From Lawsonibacter faecis (lineage in GTDB: Bacteria > Bacillota > Clostridia > Oscillospirales > Oscillospiraceae), in NCBI RefSeq assembly GCF_014287675.1, contig NZ_JACOPQ010000001.1, forward strand, positions 124,001 through 188,000: 64,000 bases of DNA, written 5' to 3'. The translations under genes and the position numbers were made by a program. Shown one piece after another: positions 48,639 to 57,647 of this stretch (its first letter is position 1; every line of letters starts with the position of its first letter). The notes under the pieces are model-generated. The model was not told the DNA's origin. It did not search any database and worked only from the letters and a program-made list of their open reading frames with translations.

Positions 48639-49736
48639 ATGGAACTGGAATCCGTCCGCTCCGCCCTGCGCAGCGCGGGCTACCCCGCCGTCTCCCTCAC
48701 CGCCATCCAGGAGGGCTCCAACCACGATGTCTTCGACGTGGTGCTGGAGGACGGCTCCGCCGCCATCTGTAAATTTGCCAGGGTCCGGGAGACCGAGGTC
48801 GGCATCGCCGCCGAAAACCGGGACACCCTATTCGGCGGCCGCCTGTCACTGGACCGGGAGTCCTACCTTCTCTCTCTGGCCCGGAAGGAGGGCGGCCTGC
48901 CCGCCCCCGAGATCTACGGCGCCCACGACTCCCCTCTGGGCCGCTTCATCATGATGGAGAAGTCCCCAGGCATCTCCTTTACCGAGTGGCAGGGCGTCCA
49001 GGGCTACCGCCTGGAGCCCTTCCTTGAGAGTCTGCGGGCCCTGGGCCGGGACTTCGGCAAGCTCCACCGCAACCTCCGCTTTCCCTCCTTCGGGGACATC
49101 ATCGGTCCCGGCGTCATCGATCCGGGCTGCCGCAACTTCGCCGACCGCTTCGAGGCCGTCACCGAGATGCGCATCGACCGGGGCGTGAAAAAGGGGACCT
49201 TCACCCCGGAGGAGGCCCTCCGGGTCCGCGCCTTCTTCCACGGGAGGTTTGAGGACCTGCGCCACTGCCTTGACGCCGGACTCTGCCGGTCGGTGATGGT
49301 CTTTACCGACATGCACGGGCGCAACTACTTTGTAGACGGGCAGGGCGTGCCCAGCGGGTACTTCGATCTGGAGTCCGCCCAGGCTGCCCCGGCGGCCCTG
49401 GAGTTCTACGGCTTCCGCTTCTTCCTCTTCAACTTTTACGACGGCGGGACCTTCCCCAGGGCCGAGGCCGCCTTCTTCGAGGGCTACCGGGAGGCGAACG
49501 GCCCCTGCGTCCCGGAGACGGCAGAGGACGAAGCCCTCATCCAGCTCCTGTCCGGCTGCCGCCTGCTGGAGCTCTCAGAGTCCTACTGGGGCGTGGTGGA
49601 CGCCATCCGGGACACCTGGGGCGTACGGATGAAGGACCTTCTCTTCCGGTACATGGACACCGGCTCTATCGACTACGTCGCCCTCGGCGCCCTATGGCGA
49701 GAGCGGGACGGCCAGCCCCTCCACCCCAAGACGTAA
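48639..49736 (+). CDS. APH-fold phosphotransferase
   Basis: 365 aa from ATG 48639 (RBS AAGGAGG). An aminoglycoside-phosphotransferase/choline-kinase fold: N-lobe Lys in AAICKFARVRE, catalytic loop FTDMHGRNYFV (Asp and Asn) and metal Asp in GYFDLESAQ. Could phosphorylate an amino alcohol, sugar or antibiotic; the substrate cannot be read from sequence. Likely cotranscribed with the regulator 27 bases upstream. Confidence 0.75.
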   Translation: MELESVRSALRSAGYPAVSLTAIQEGSNHDVFDVVLEDGSAAICKFARVRETEVGIAAENRDTLFGGRLSLDRESYLLSLARKEGGLPAPEIYGAHDSPLGRFIMMEKSPGISFTEWQGVQGYRLEPFLESLRALGRDFGKLHRNLRFPSFGDIIGPGVIDPGCRNFADRFEAVTEMRIDRGVKKGTFTPEEALRVRAFFHGRFEDLRHCLDAGLCRSVMVFTDMHGRNYFVDGQGVPSGYFDLESAQAAPAALEFYGFRFFLFNFYDGGTFPRAEAAFFEGYREANGPCVPETAEDEALIQLLSGCRLLELSESYWGVVDAIRDTWGVRMKDLLFRYMDTGSIDYVALGALWRERDGQPLHPKT

Positions 49737-49737
49737 A

Positions 49738-49779
49738 GACGCAATGCCTCCCGAGCCAGCCCTCGGGGGGCATTGCGTC
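49738..49779 (+). terminator. Hairpin after the phosphotransferase gene
   Basis: GACGCAATGCC-T-CCCGAG pairs with CTCGGG-G-GGCATTGCGTC (one wobble), six-base loop; no clear T-run. Confidence 0.55.
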
Positions 49780-49841
49780 GCTCCCGTCCGAATGCTTTCA
49801 CATTTCACCCACTACTACGCCCCACTGAAAGGAGCGCTCCA

Positions 49842-50819
49842 ATGTCCCTCATCAACGGCTATGTCGGGACCTACGCCTCTCCCGACGCCCCGGGCACCTA
49901 CCGCTTCACCCTGGACGCCGATACCGGCGTCCTCAGCGCCCCGGCCCTCGTCTACCCCCAGGCCAACACCAAATACGCCGCCTGGCACGGCGGCCTGCTC
50001 GCCACCGTCACCGAATCCGGCGGCAGGTCGGGTCTCGCCCTGCTGGACGCCTCCGACCCCGGCTGCCCTGTGCTGGACAGCGTGCTCACCGAGGACGCCA
50101 CCGCCTGCTTTCTGACCTGGCACGAGGGGCGCATTTACTCCGCCAACTACCACGACGGCCATGTGCTGATCTATGAGCCCGCCTGCGGCGGGCTGCGTCT
50201 GGTCCGCCGGCTGGAGATCGGCGCCGAGGCGGGCTGCCACCAGGCCCTCTTCCACGGCCGCTGGCTGCTGGTGCCCTGCCTCTGTCTGGACCAGGTGCGG
50301 ATATTTGACCTGGAAAACGGCCTTGCCCCCGCCGGGACCCTGAACTTCCCCGCCGGGACCGGCCCCCGCCACGGCGTCTTCAACGCCGACCATACACGGC
50401 TCTATCTTGTCAGCGAAAAGAGCAATCAGCTCTTCACCTATGCGGTGGACGGCCTCAGCTTCACCCCGGTGCAGGCGGACACGCTCCTCCCACCGGACTG
50501 CGCGGGCAGGGCGGACGCCGCCGCCGTCCGTCTCTCCCCGGATGGGAAAACGCTCTACGTCTCCGTCCGGGGGGCGGACCTCATCACCGTGTTCCGCCTG
50601 GAGGACGGTCTCCCGGCCCTCCTCCAGCACGCCTCCTCCCTGGGCCGGGACCCCTGGGATCTGATGCTCCCTCCGGACGGCCGGTTCCTTCTGGCCTCCG
50701 ACCGGAAGTCGGACGCGCTGGTCTCCTTCAACCTGGAGCCAGACGGGTCCGTCGGCCCCGAACGCAGCCGGCTGACCATCCCCCAGTGCGTGGGTCTCAC
50801 GCTGGAGACAATGCAATAA
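49842..50819 (+). CDS. Lactonase family beta-propeller protein
   Basis: 325 aa from ATG 49842 (AAAGGAG). Repeated blades ending in Tyr/Asp-rich strands, with GTGPRHGVFNADHTRLYLVSEKSN and AAVRLSPDGKTLYVS, define the 6-phosphogluconolactonase-type (PF10282) seven-bladed propeller. No signal peptide. The substrate may be 6-phosphogluconolactone or another lactone. Confidence 0.82.
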   Translation: MSLINGYVGTYASPDAPGTYRFTLDADTGVLSAPALVYPQANTKYAAWHGGLLATVTESGGRSGLALLDASDPGCPVLDSVLTEDATACFLTWHEGRIYSANYHDGHVLIYEPACGGLRLVRRLEIGAEAGCHQALFHGRWLLVPCLCLDQVRIFDLENGLAPAGTLNFPAGTGPRHGVFNADHTRLYLVSEKSNQLFTYAVDGLSFTPVQADTLLPPDCAGRADAAAVRLSPDGKTLYVSVRGADLITVFRLEDGLPALLQHASSLGRDPWDLMLPPDGRFLLASDRKSDALVSFNLEPDGSVGPERSRLTIPQCVGLTLETMQ

Positions 50820-50824
50820 AAATG

Positions 50825-50866
50825 AATTTGGGCGGCTGCGCGTATGCACAGCCGCCCAAATTTTCT
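50825..50866 (+). terminator. Terminator of the lactonase gene
   Basis: AATTTGGGCGGCTG, ten-base loop, CAGCCGCCCAAATT and TTCT. Confidence 0.8.
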
Positions 50867-51066
50867 GCCTCTCCCGGCCTTGTTCCCATCCAATCGTTAG
50901 ATATTTAATTAACATCTTTTCTGTTAAAAAATAAATATATACCAATATTTCGCAACAAAATCATGTCATATGTCAATTTACTTTTCCCTGCTTCCCATTT
51001 ACACTGTTTTTAACGTTTGTGCAATACAATGGTTCAGACGCATCATGTGAATGGGAGGTACAACCA

Positions 51067-52335
51067 ATGAAACAGCGGAAACATCACCCTGCGTGGCTCA
51101 TCCTCATCGCCTGCTGCTTCCTTCAGGCGGGGGGTGTGGGCGCCCTCTCCAACTCGGCGGGCATTCTGGTCCCGGCGGTGCTGGGGGATCTGGGCTTCAC
51201 CCAGGGGAAGTTCATTCTCTACATGACCATCCAGGGGCTGTGCATGGTGGCGGCCCTGCCTCTGGCGGGCAGGCTGCTCCCCAAGGTAAATATCCGTATT
51301 CTGGTGAGCGTGGGCATCGTCGTATCGGCGGCGGCCTTCGCCTCCATGGGCAGCTTCCGCGCAGTCTGGCAGTGGTACATCGCCGGCGGCGTGCTGGGCT
51401 TCTCCTCCGGGTTCGTGTTCCTGCTGCCCGCCCCGGTGATGATTGGCAACTGGTTTAAGAAAAAATCCGGCCTGGCCATGGGCCTCGCCATGGCCTGCTC
51501 CGGTATCGGCGGGGCCGTGATGAACCCTCTGGGCGGCCTCTTCATCAGCCGGTTCGGCTGGCGGGCCACCTACGTCATCATGGCGGCCATCGCCCTGGCG
51601 CTGGTGCTCCCCTTCTCTCTCTTCGTCATCCGCTTTAAGCCTGCGGATGTGGGCGCGGCGCCCTACGGAGCGGAGGAGGGGGACGCTCTCCCCGGCGCGG
51701 GCGCCCAGGCCCTCTCCGGCGTAAGCGCAAAGACCGCCGTGCGCTCCTTCTCCTTCCTGTGCGTCTTTCTGGTGGCCGGGCTCATCTCCTTCGGCGCCAC
51801 CTTCCTTCAACTCCTGCCCACCTTCGCCGGAACCGTGGGACTGGCTCCTATCGCCGCCTTTCTCTCCTCCGCGGTGATGATCGGCAATATTGTCGGCAAG
51901 CTGGCCCTGGGCTGGCTCAACGACGCCCTGGGCGCGCGCAACTCCACCCTGGTGGGCCTGGGCATCGTGGCAGCCGCCTTCGTTCTTTTCCTGCTGGCGG
52001 GCCTGGGCGCGGCGGTGGCCCTGGCGGGCGCATTCCTCTACGGGGTGGTCATGTCCATGGTCTCGGTCTCCATCCCCCTGGTGGTGCGCAGAGCCTTCGG
52101 CGCCAGGGACTACAGCCAGATCTTCTCCTATGTCAGCATGGGCACCTCTCTCATCGGCTCCCTGGGCGTATCGGTCATCGCCTTTATGTACGACGCATTC
52201 GGCTCCTACTCCCCCAGCTTTGTGATGGGCATCGGTATCTGCGTCCTCTCCGGGGTGCTTCTGGTCGCGGGCCTTGCCAGCGCCGGGAAGCTCCCGGCGG
52301 CGGGCGGCGCCTCCGCCAGCCCCGACCCCGCCTAA
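51067..52335 (+). CDS. MFS transporter (OFA/monocarboxylate-like)
   Basis: 422 aa from ATG 51067 (RBS GGGAGGT). Twelve membrane helices; the loop 2-3 motif is weak (GRLLPKVNIR), the fifth helix has the MACSGIGGAVMNPLGG stretch and GWRATYVIMA follows, as in oxalate/formate or monocarboxylate antiporters. It has an AT-rich 200-base upstream region, so its own promoter is likely. Substrate unknown. Confidence 0.82.
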   Translation: MKQRKHHPAWLILIACCFLQAGGVGALSNSAGILVPAVLGDLGFTQGKFILYMTIQGLCMVAALPLAGRLLPKVNIRILVSVGIVVSAAAFASMGSFRAVWQWYIAGGVLGFSSGFVFLLPAPVMIGNWFKKKSGLAMGLAMACSGIGGAVMNPLGGLFISRFGWRATYVIMAAIALALVLPFSLFVIRFKPADVGAAPYGAEEGDALPGAGAQALSGVSAKTAVRSFSFLCVFLVAGLISFGATFLQLLPTFAGTVGLAPIAAFLSSAVMIGNIVGKLALGWLNDALGARNSTLVGLGIVAAAFVLFLLAGLGAAVALAGAFLYGVVMSMVSVSIPLVVRRAFGARDYSQIFSYVSMGTSLIGSLGVSVIAFMYDAFGSYSPSFVMGIGICVLSGVLLVAGLASAGKLPAAGGASASPDPA

Positions 52336-52342
52336 GAAATAT

Positions 52343-52372
52343 CCGGCCTGCCGCATGACTGCGGCAGGCCGG
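52343..52372. terminator. Hairpin between convergent genes
   Basis: CCGGCCTGCCGCA, loop TGAC, TGCGGCAGGCCGG. Confidence 0.7.
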
Positions 52373-52382
52373 GGCAGCGCGC

Positions 52383-53192
52383 TCACATCTCACGCAAAAA
52401 TTCCAGTACCCGGCTGTTGAAATCCTTTGCCTCCTCGTAAGCCCCGTGTCCCAGGCCGGCGTACATCCACAGGCGGCTGCCGGCGATGCTCCGGGCCAGC
52501 TCCCGGGAGGCGTCCGGGCCCACCACCTTGTCGCAGTCCGCCCCGACGACGAACGTGGGGCAGGTTATCCTGTCGAGCTCGCCGTAGGCGTCGTGGCCCA
52601 GGCAGGCGTGGGCCTGGATGATAAACCTCTCAAACGACTTCGGCTTTCCCACGCGGGTCAGGATGGGGTAGAGCGCGCGGTATTTCTTCAGATACGCCTG
52701 CGAATAGGACCGCTCCGCGGTGTCGATAAAGAGACTTTTGTAGTCGTCCGCCTCCGCCATGCGCAGCCAGCTGCCGACGGCCTCCTCTATCAGAGGATTC
52801 TGCCTCGCCAGCGTCACCGCCAGCACCAGCTTTCCCACCGTCTGTGGAGAATCGACGGCGAGGTACTGGGCAATCATCCCGCCCTGGGAGATGCCGATAA
52901 CGTCCGCCCGTTCAATCCCCAGCAGGTCCATGGCCTCCCTCGTGTCCCTCGCCATATCCCGGGTGGAGCACCCCTCCGCCAGCGCATTTTTCCGGCTGAG
53001 CGCATAAACCCGGTAGTCTCCGGCATACTGGCGGAACATCAGGGCAAACGGAACAGCCAGCCCCCTGGCGGTCTTCAGGCCGTCTCCCAGTCCCGGCAGC
53101 ATGACGAGCGTCTTCTCCCCCGTTCCGAAGGAGACGTACTCCATCTCGGTCTTTCCCAGCACAACCGACCCGTTTTTTGCGTGATACAGCAT
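52383..53192 (-). CDS. Alpha/beta hydrolase
   Basis: 269 aa. Oxyanion region LPGLGDG, nucleophile elbow GISQGG (Ser near 100), Asp in VGADCDKVVG and His in GLGHGAYEE complete the catalytic triad. Soluble; the substrate could be an ester or lactone. Transcribed leftward from an extended -10 promoter about 175 bases upstream. Confidence 0.85.
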   Translation of the reverse strand: MLYHAKNGSVVLGKTEMEYVSFGTGEKTLVMLPGLGDGLKTARGLAVPFALMFRQYAGDYRVYALSRKNALAEGCSTRDMARDTREAMDLLGIERADVIGISQGGMIAQYLAVDSPQTVGKLVLAVTLARQNPLIEEAVGSWLRMAEADDYKSLFIDTAERSYSQAYLKKYRALYPILTRVGKPKSFERFIIQAHACLGHDAYGELDRITCPTFVVGADCDKVVGPDASRELARSIAGSRLWMYAGLGHGAYEEAKDFNSRVLEFLREM

Positions 53193-53365
53193 AAAAGCCC
53201 TCCAGGTTTTCCACCGTCACATGCCAATTGGAGCTGTTTTTTCGCTTTTAACCCGACGCGCCGCGGACAATCGGCGTCTCGCGGCATACGGCATTGCTGG
53301 CGGTTCCCGCCCAGCGGAGAAGCAAAACGTGCCAAAAAGCGGATACCGATTAATGCTTTGCGGTC

Positions 53366-53374
53366 ATTATACCA
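53366..53374 (-). promoter_or_regulatory. Extended -10 promoter of the hydrolase gene
   Basis: On the minus strand TGGTATAAT; the expected -35 position has no good hexamer, consistent with an extended -10 type. Confidence 0.45.
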
Positions 53375-53426
53375 CAAACGCCGTGCACAGTCCGTGGGAT
53401 GTCACATTAAAATTTCATTTAAAAAG

Positions 53427-53463
53427 GCCACGGGACCGCTGTATTACGGTCCCGTGGCTCTTT
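53427..53463. terminator. Bidirectional terminator of the sugar ABC operon
   Basis: GCCACGGGACCG, eight-base loop, CGGTCCCGTGGC, with A5 before and T5 after; works on the minus strand for the ATPase gene. Confidence 0.85.
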
Positions 53464-53473
53464 TTGCAGCCTC

Positions 53474-54499
53474 TCAGTCTATCCGCAGCTCGGTCTCCCT
53501 GTCGAAAAAGAGGAACTTCTCCTGATCCATACGGATGCCGACGGCCTCCCCCGGCCCGCAGCGGAATGCGGCGTCGGCTGCCATTACCAGTCCGGGCAGC
53601 CCCTCGGCCTCCAGGTAGACCATGCTCTCCCGCCCGGTGTTCTCCACGCCGGAGACCCTGGCCCGGAGGGCGCCGGGGTCGCTTGCGTCAGCGGGCGTGA
53701 TGTACTCGGGCCTGATGCCCACGATGCACCGCCGTCCCCGGTGCTCTCCCTCCCAGGTGTTCATGGGGGGCGAGCCGATGAACTTCGCCACAAAGAGGTT
53801 GGCCGGCTTCTCGTAGACCGTCCGGGGGGCGTCCACCTGCTGTAAAACCCCGTCCTTCATGACGGCGATGCGGGTGCCCATGGTCATGGCCTCGGTCTGG
53901 TCGTGGGTGACGTAGATGGTGGTGGTGCCCAGCCGCCGCTGGAGGTCCACGATCTCCCGGCGCATATCTACCCGCAGCTTGGCGTCCAGGTTGGAGAGGG
54001 GTTCGTCCATAAGGAAGAGCCGGGGCTGGCGGACCATGGCCCGGCCCAGGGCCACCCGCTGCCGCTGGCCGCCGGAGAGGGCTCCGGGCCGGCGCTTCAG
54101 ATACTCGGTGAGGCCCAGGTTGGCCGCCACCTCGGTGACCCGCCGGTGGATGTCCTCCTTCTTCCACCGGCGCATTTTCAGCGGAAAGGCCATGTTGTTG
54201 TAGACATTCATTGTGGGGTAGAGCGCGTAGTTCTGGAACACCATGGCGATATCCCGCTCCTTGGGGGGTACCTTATTGATGACCCGCTCACCCATGCGGA
54301 TGGTACCGCCGTTCACCGTCTCCAGTCCTGCGATCATCCGCAGGAGGGTGGATTTGCCGCAGCCGGAGGGACCGACGAAGATCATGAACTCGCCGTTTTC
54401 CACCGTCAGGTCCATGTCCCTCACCGCGTGGGAGTCGGCGGAGTACCACTTGTTCACCTTTTCAATTGTGAGGCCCACGCTGGTCTCGGATACTGCCAT
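53474..54499 (-). CDS. Sugar ABC transporter ATP-binding protein (MsmX/UgpC-type)
   Basis: 341 aa. Walker A GPSGCGKST, Q-loop FQNYALYP, signature LSGGQRQRVALGRAM, Walker B LFLMDEPLSNLD, then a C-terminal TOBE domain (VGIRPEYI). This is the CUT1 carbohydrate ATPase type, shared among sugar uptake systems in Firmicutes. Last gene of the operon. Confidence 0.92.
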   Translation of the reverse strand: MAVSETSVGLTIEKVNKWYSADSHAVRDMDLTVENGEFMIFVGPSGCGKSTLLRMIAGLETVNGGTIRMGERVINKVPPKERDIAMVFQNYALYPTMNVYNNMAFPLKMRRWKKEDIHRRVTEVAANLGLTEYLKRRPGALSGGQRQRVALGRAMVRQPRLFLMDEPLSNLDAKLRVDMRREIVDLQRRLGTTTIYVTHDQTEAMTMGTRIAVMKDGVLQQVDAPRTVYEKPANLFVAKFIGSPPMNTWEGEHRGRRCIVGIRPEYITPADASDPGALRARVSGVENTGRESMVYLEAEGLPGLVMAADAAFRCGPGEAVGIRMDQEKFLFFDRETELRID

Positions 54500-54607
54500 G
54501 AGAATCGCTCCAATCTCTATCGCGCAGTTATGTCAAAGTATGGGGTCCGGACCGCCTTTGCCGCGCAAAGGCAGGTGGGGGTATCGGAGGTGGGTGCGCG
54601 AAGTCAG

Positions 54608-55447
54608 TCAGTCCTTCATCCCCGAGGCCGAGATCCCCGCCTCCAGATACCGCTGGCCGAAGAGGAAAATCAGCAGTGCGGGCACCAGCATAATCACCGA
54701 CGCCACCAGACTGACCCCGGCATTGTCCGCCGTGACGGTGGGCAGATACAGGGACAGGGGCCAGAGGGTCTTATCCTGCAAAAAGGTGAGGGGCTGCTCC
54801 AGTGCGTTCCAGTACTCCAGAAAGCCCAGCACCACGGCGGAGAGAATGCCGGGGGCCCCCAGGGGGAGTCCGATGTGGAAGAAAATCTGGAGGGGACCCG
54901 CCCCGTCCAGGGCCGCCGCCTCGGTGAGGGCGGAGGGGATGGAGGTAAAAAACCGCACCATGAGAAACACGGGGAAGGTACTTACCGCGCCGGGCAGGAT
55001 GATGGCCCAGACGCTGTTCATCAGGCCCAGATTGTCCAGCACCAGGTAGCTGGACACCATGGTCACCTGGAAGGGCATGAGCATGAGGACGATGTACAGG
55101 GAGTAGAGAATCTTTTTCCCCCTGAAGTGGAACCGGGCGAAGGCCCAGGCCGCCGGCGCGCCGATGAGAACCTGCCCGATGACCACCGGGAAGACCTGCC
55201 TGCACGAATTCCAGAACATGGCGAAGAACTGGGGCGTGTCCAGCAGCAGCTCAATATAGGGCTTCAGCGTGGGGTACATGGGCAGCAGGGGCCATACCGC
55301 CGTACCCTCGGTGTTACCCAGCACGGGGGCCAGGTTCTGGGTCATCTCCTCCGCCCCCATAAGGGAGCCGGAGATCAGCAGCCACAGGGGCACCCACACA
55401 AAGAAGGCGATGAAGGCCAGGAGCATACCGATGAGCCATTTGCGCAT
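54608..55447 (-). CDS. Carbohydrate ABC transporter permease (MalG-type)
   Basis: 279 aa from MRKWLIGM (ATG 55447), the usual N-terminal helix; the longer frame lies in the upstream permease gene. Six membrane helices and the EAA loop EAAALDGAGPLQIFFHIGLP. Forms the channel with the MalF-type protein; the two genes are nearly contiguous (two-base gap). Confidence 0.9.
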   Translation of the reverse strand: MRKWLIGMLLAFIAFFVWVPLWLLISGSLMGAEEMTQNLAPVLGNTEGTAVWPLLPMYPTLKPYIELLLDTPQFFAMFWNSCRQVFPVVIGQVLIGAPAAWAFARFHFRGKKILYSLYIVLMLMPFQVTMVSSYLVLDNLGLMNSVWAIILPGAVSTFPVFLMVRFFTSIPSALTEAAALDGAGPLQIFFHIGLPLGAPGILSAVVLGFLEYWNALEQPLTFLQDKTLWPLSLYLPTVTADNAGVSLVASVIMLVPALLIFLFGQRYLEAGISASGMKD

Positions 55448-55449
55448 TT

Positions 55450-56352
55450 TCACTCGTTCTGCGCCTCCCTTCCCCAGAACCGCTGCAGAAGCATGATGAG
55501 CAAAAAGACCACCAGGGCCATCAGCACTGCCCCGGCGCACATCTTATCCACATCCAGGTCTGCAAACCAGTTGTTAAAGAGGTGCTGGAGCATATAGATG
55601 CTCGTGTTGGGGTAATTTCCGCCGATGAGGTACGCCTCCCGAAAGACCTTGAAGGAGTTGAGGAGGGAGAGCACCGTGATGGTAAAGAGGGTGGGCATCA
55701 GCCCCGGCAGGGTGATGCGGAAAAACCGCTGTAACGCCCCTGCGCCGTCAATCTGGGCGGACTCGTAGAGGGCGGGTGAGATGGCGGTGATGCCCGAGAG
55801 CCAGAGAATCATATCGTAGCCCGTGTTTTTCCACAGGTAGCTGAACACCAGCACCGCGAAGGTCAGCTCACTGTCCAGCCAGTCCACCGGGGCGGCGCCC
55901 AGCCACCCCAGGAAAATATTGAACAGGCCGTTCTCGTGGAAGACCACCTTCCAAAGCAGAACGATGGAGGCCACGGGGATGGCCATGGGGATGAGGAAGG
56001 AGGTCTTGAAGACGCCCCGCTTCTCCCGGAAGGCATTGACCAACAGGGCCAGCAGCAGGGAGAACACCAGCAGCAGCGGAATGCAGACCGCCACGAATTT
56101 GGCCGTGTTGCCCGCCGCCAGGCGGAATGCGTCGTTCTGAAAGACCGTCAGGTAGTTCTTGAAGCCCACGAACTGCCCGCTCATGGCGGAGAAGAAGGAC
56201 CGCCGCACCACGTCGATAAAAGGGAGGAGCACCAGCACCGTCACGGCCAGCAGGCTGGGCAGGACGAAGAGCCAGGGGACGGCCCCCTCGCTCTCATTCT
56301 CCTCCCAGGGACGTCTCTCGGACCGCTTCCGGTAAAGCTTCACGGCACTCAC
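55450..56352 (-). CDS. Carbohydrate ABC transporter permease (MalF-type)
   Basis: 300 aa, six membrane helices, EAA loop ESAQIDGAGALQRFFRITLP. Its first 59 bases overlap the 3' end of the MacB-like gene in another frame, a long overlap for this genome, so the start may be slightly later than ATG 56352. CUT1 sugar importers are the closest type. Confidence 0.88.
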   Translation of the reverse strand: MSAVKLYRKRSERRPWEENESEGAVPWLFVLPSLLAVTVLVLLPFIDVVRRSFFSAMSGQFVGFKNYLTVFQNDAFRLAAGNTAKFVAVCIPLLLVFSLLLALLVNAFREKRGVFKTSFLIPMAIPVASIVLLWKVVFHENGLFNIFLGWLGAAPVDWLDSELTFAVLVFSYLWKNTGYDMILWLSGITAISPALYESAQIDGAGALQRFFRITLPGLMPTLFTITVLSLLNSFKVFREAYLIGGNYPNTSIYMLQHLFNNWFADLDVDKMCAGAVLMALVVFLLIMLLQRFWGREAQNE

Positions 56353-57574
56353 TCCTCTCCTCGGTTCTCGGTCTCAGCCGCCGCTCATGCACGCGCAGCG
56401 CCCCGTCGGCCGCCAGCCAGATGAGGGGCAGCACCCAGACGCTCCGGGTCAGCTCCACGCCCCCAGCCGCCGAAAAGGCCACGGCCAGCAAAAATGTGGC
56501 CACCATCGCCCCCAGGCCCGCCGCCAGGAGGGTCCCGCCCGAATCCACCCGCACCCGCTCGGCAGCCAGAATCACCAGCGCGCAGGCCGCGGCGGTTGTC
56601 AGCACACAAGCCAGGAAGGCAGGCCATATTGCAAGGTCCCGGGCCGAGAGCGCGCTGGTGAAGACCGCCCGCAGGCTGGCGGACACCTGTCCGGCCAGCC
56701 TGGACCAGAAGTCAAAGTCGGACCAGCGGGTGGGGATGACCTTGTCCGGGAGGTCCCAGGGAAACCCCATGCCCCACAGGGCCAGGGCCCCGAAAGCAAT
56801 TCCAATTGGTATATACTGCACTAATAATGCCGGACTGTATTTCAATTTCCACCCCCGGCGCAGGACGCGCAGGAGCAGGCCCAGCCCCAGAAGCAGCGCG
56901 GGCAGGCAGGAGAGCGCACCCAGGCACCAGCTCAGGAAGGGCAGATCCAGCACCTCGCCGCCGGAGAAGCCGTTCTGGCTCAGCCACGCCCGTGCCTCCG
57001 TCTCGCCGCCGCCGTCCGGGAGGCGGAGAAGAAGGTTTCCATAGGTCTGGGCGCTGTCGCCCTCCCCCTGGGTGAGGATGAGGCCGCTGTCACCCTTAAA
57101 AACCCCGCGTACGGAATAGGTCCTGCCGTCCAGCTTCAGTCTCTGTCCCACAACGCTGGCGCTCCCCCAGATGCCGGAGGCCACCGCCTCGTCGATGATG
57201 CAGCCCGCCGCGTCCTCCCGGCTGGGGTAGCTCCCGAACAGGAGCGTCTCGGGGTAAAACTCCGCCGCATCGCCGTAGCACTCCAAATGGGTGGCGGCGG
57301 CGGCGCGTTCACCCGTCTCGTCGGTGACGCTCCTGTCCGCTTTTTCCTGCCATAAGGTGGCGGCGGGCGGGTTTTCCCGCCCGTCCTCCTGGGCCCAGCG
57401 CTCCGCCTGGAGGAGCTGGGCGGGGCTCACGCCCGCCCCCTCCCCGGTCCACTGGATGGATACCCCGGCCGAGAAGTCCGCCGCCCGCTGCGCAAAGAAG
57501 AGGGCGGCCACCCAGGCCAGCAGCGCCAGGGCGGCCAGCAGCGCCGCCAGCCCCCGGCTTCGTGTCTCTTTCAT
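56294..57574 (-). CDS. MacB/FtsX-like membrane protein without ATPase domain
   Basis: 426 aa. N-terminal helix (about 8-28), an extracytoplasmic domain (about 30-205) with IIDEAVASGIWGSASVVGQRL and TYSVRGVFKGDSG, resembling the MacB periplasmic core (PCD), then five or six more membrane helices (about 215-395). No ATP-binding domain, so it would need one in trans. It sits after a MacA-like adaptor gene and before sugar permeases, an odd mixture. Not confidently assigned to a family. Confidence 0.55.
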   Translation of the reverse strand: MKETRSRGLAALLAALALLAWVAALFFAQRAADFSAGVSIQWTGEGAGVSPAQLLQAERWAQEDGRENPPAATLWQEKADRSVTDETGERAAAATHLECYGDAAEFYPETLLFGSYPSREDAAGCIIDEAVASGIWGSASVVGQRLKLDGRTYSVRGVFKGDSGLILTQGEGDSAQTYGNLLLRLPDGGGETEARAWLSQNGFSGGEVLDLPFLSWCLGALSCLPALLLGLGLLLRVLRRGWKLKYSPALLVQYIPIGIAFGALALWGMGFPWDLPDKVIPTRWSDFDFWSRLAGQVSASLRAVFTSALSARDLAIWPAFLACVLTTAAACALVILAAERVRVDSGGTLLAAGLGAMVATFLLAVAFSAAGGVELTRSVWVLPLIWLAADGALRVHERRLRPRTEERSECREALPEAVRETSLGGE

Positions 57575-57647
57575 CAGTTCACCACCAGTTGGAGTTTTTC
57601 CAGGACCGCCGCGCAGCGCAGGCCCTTCCGGCGCGCCGCGCCCTGTC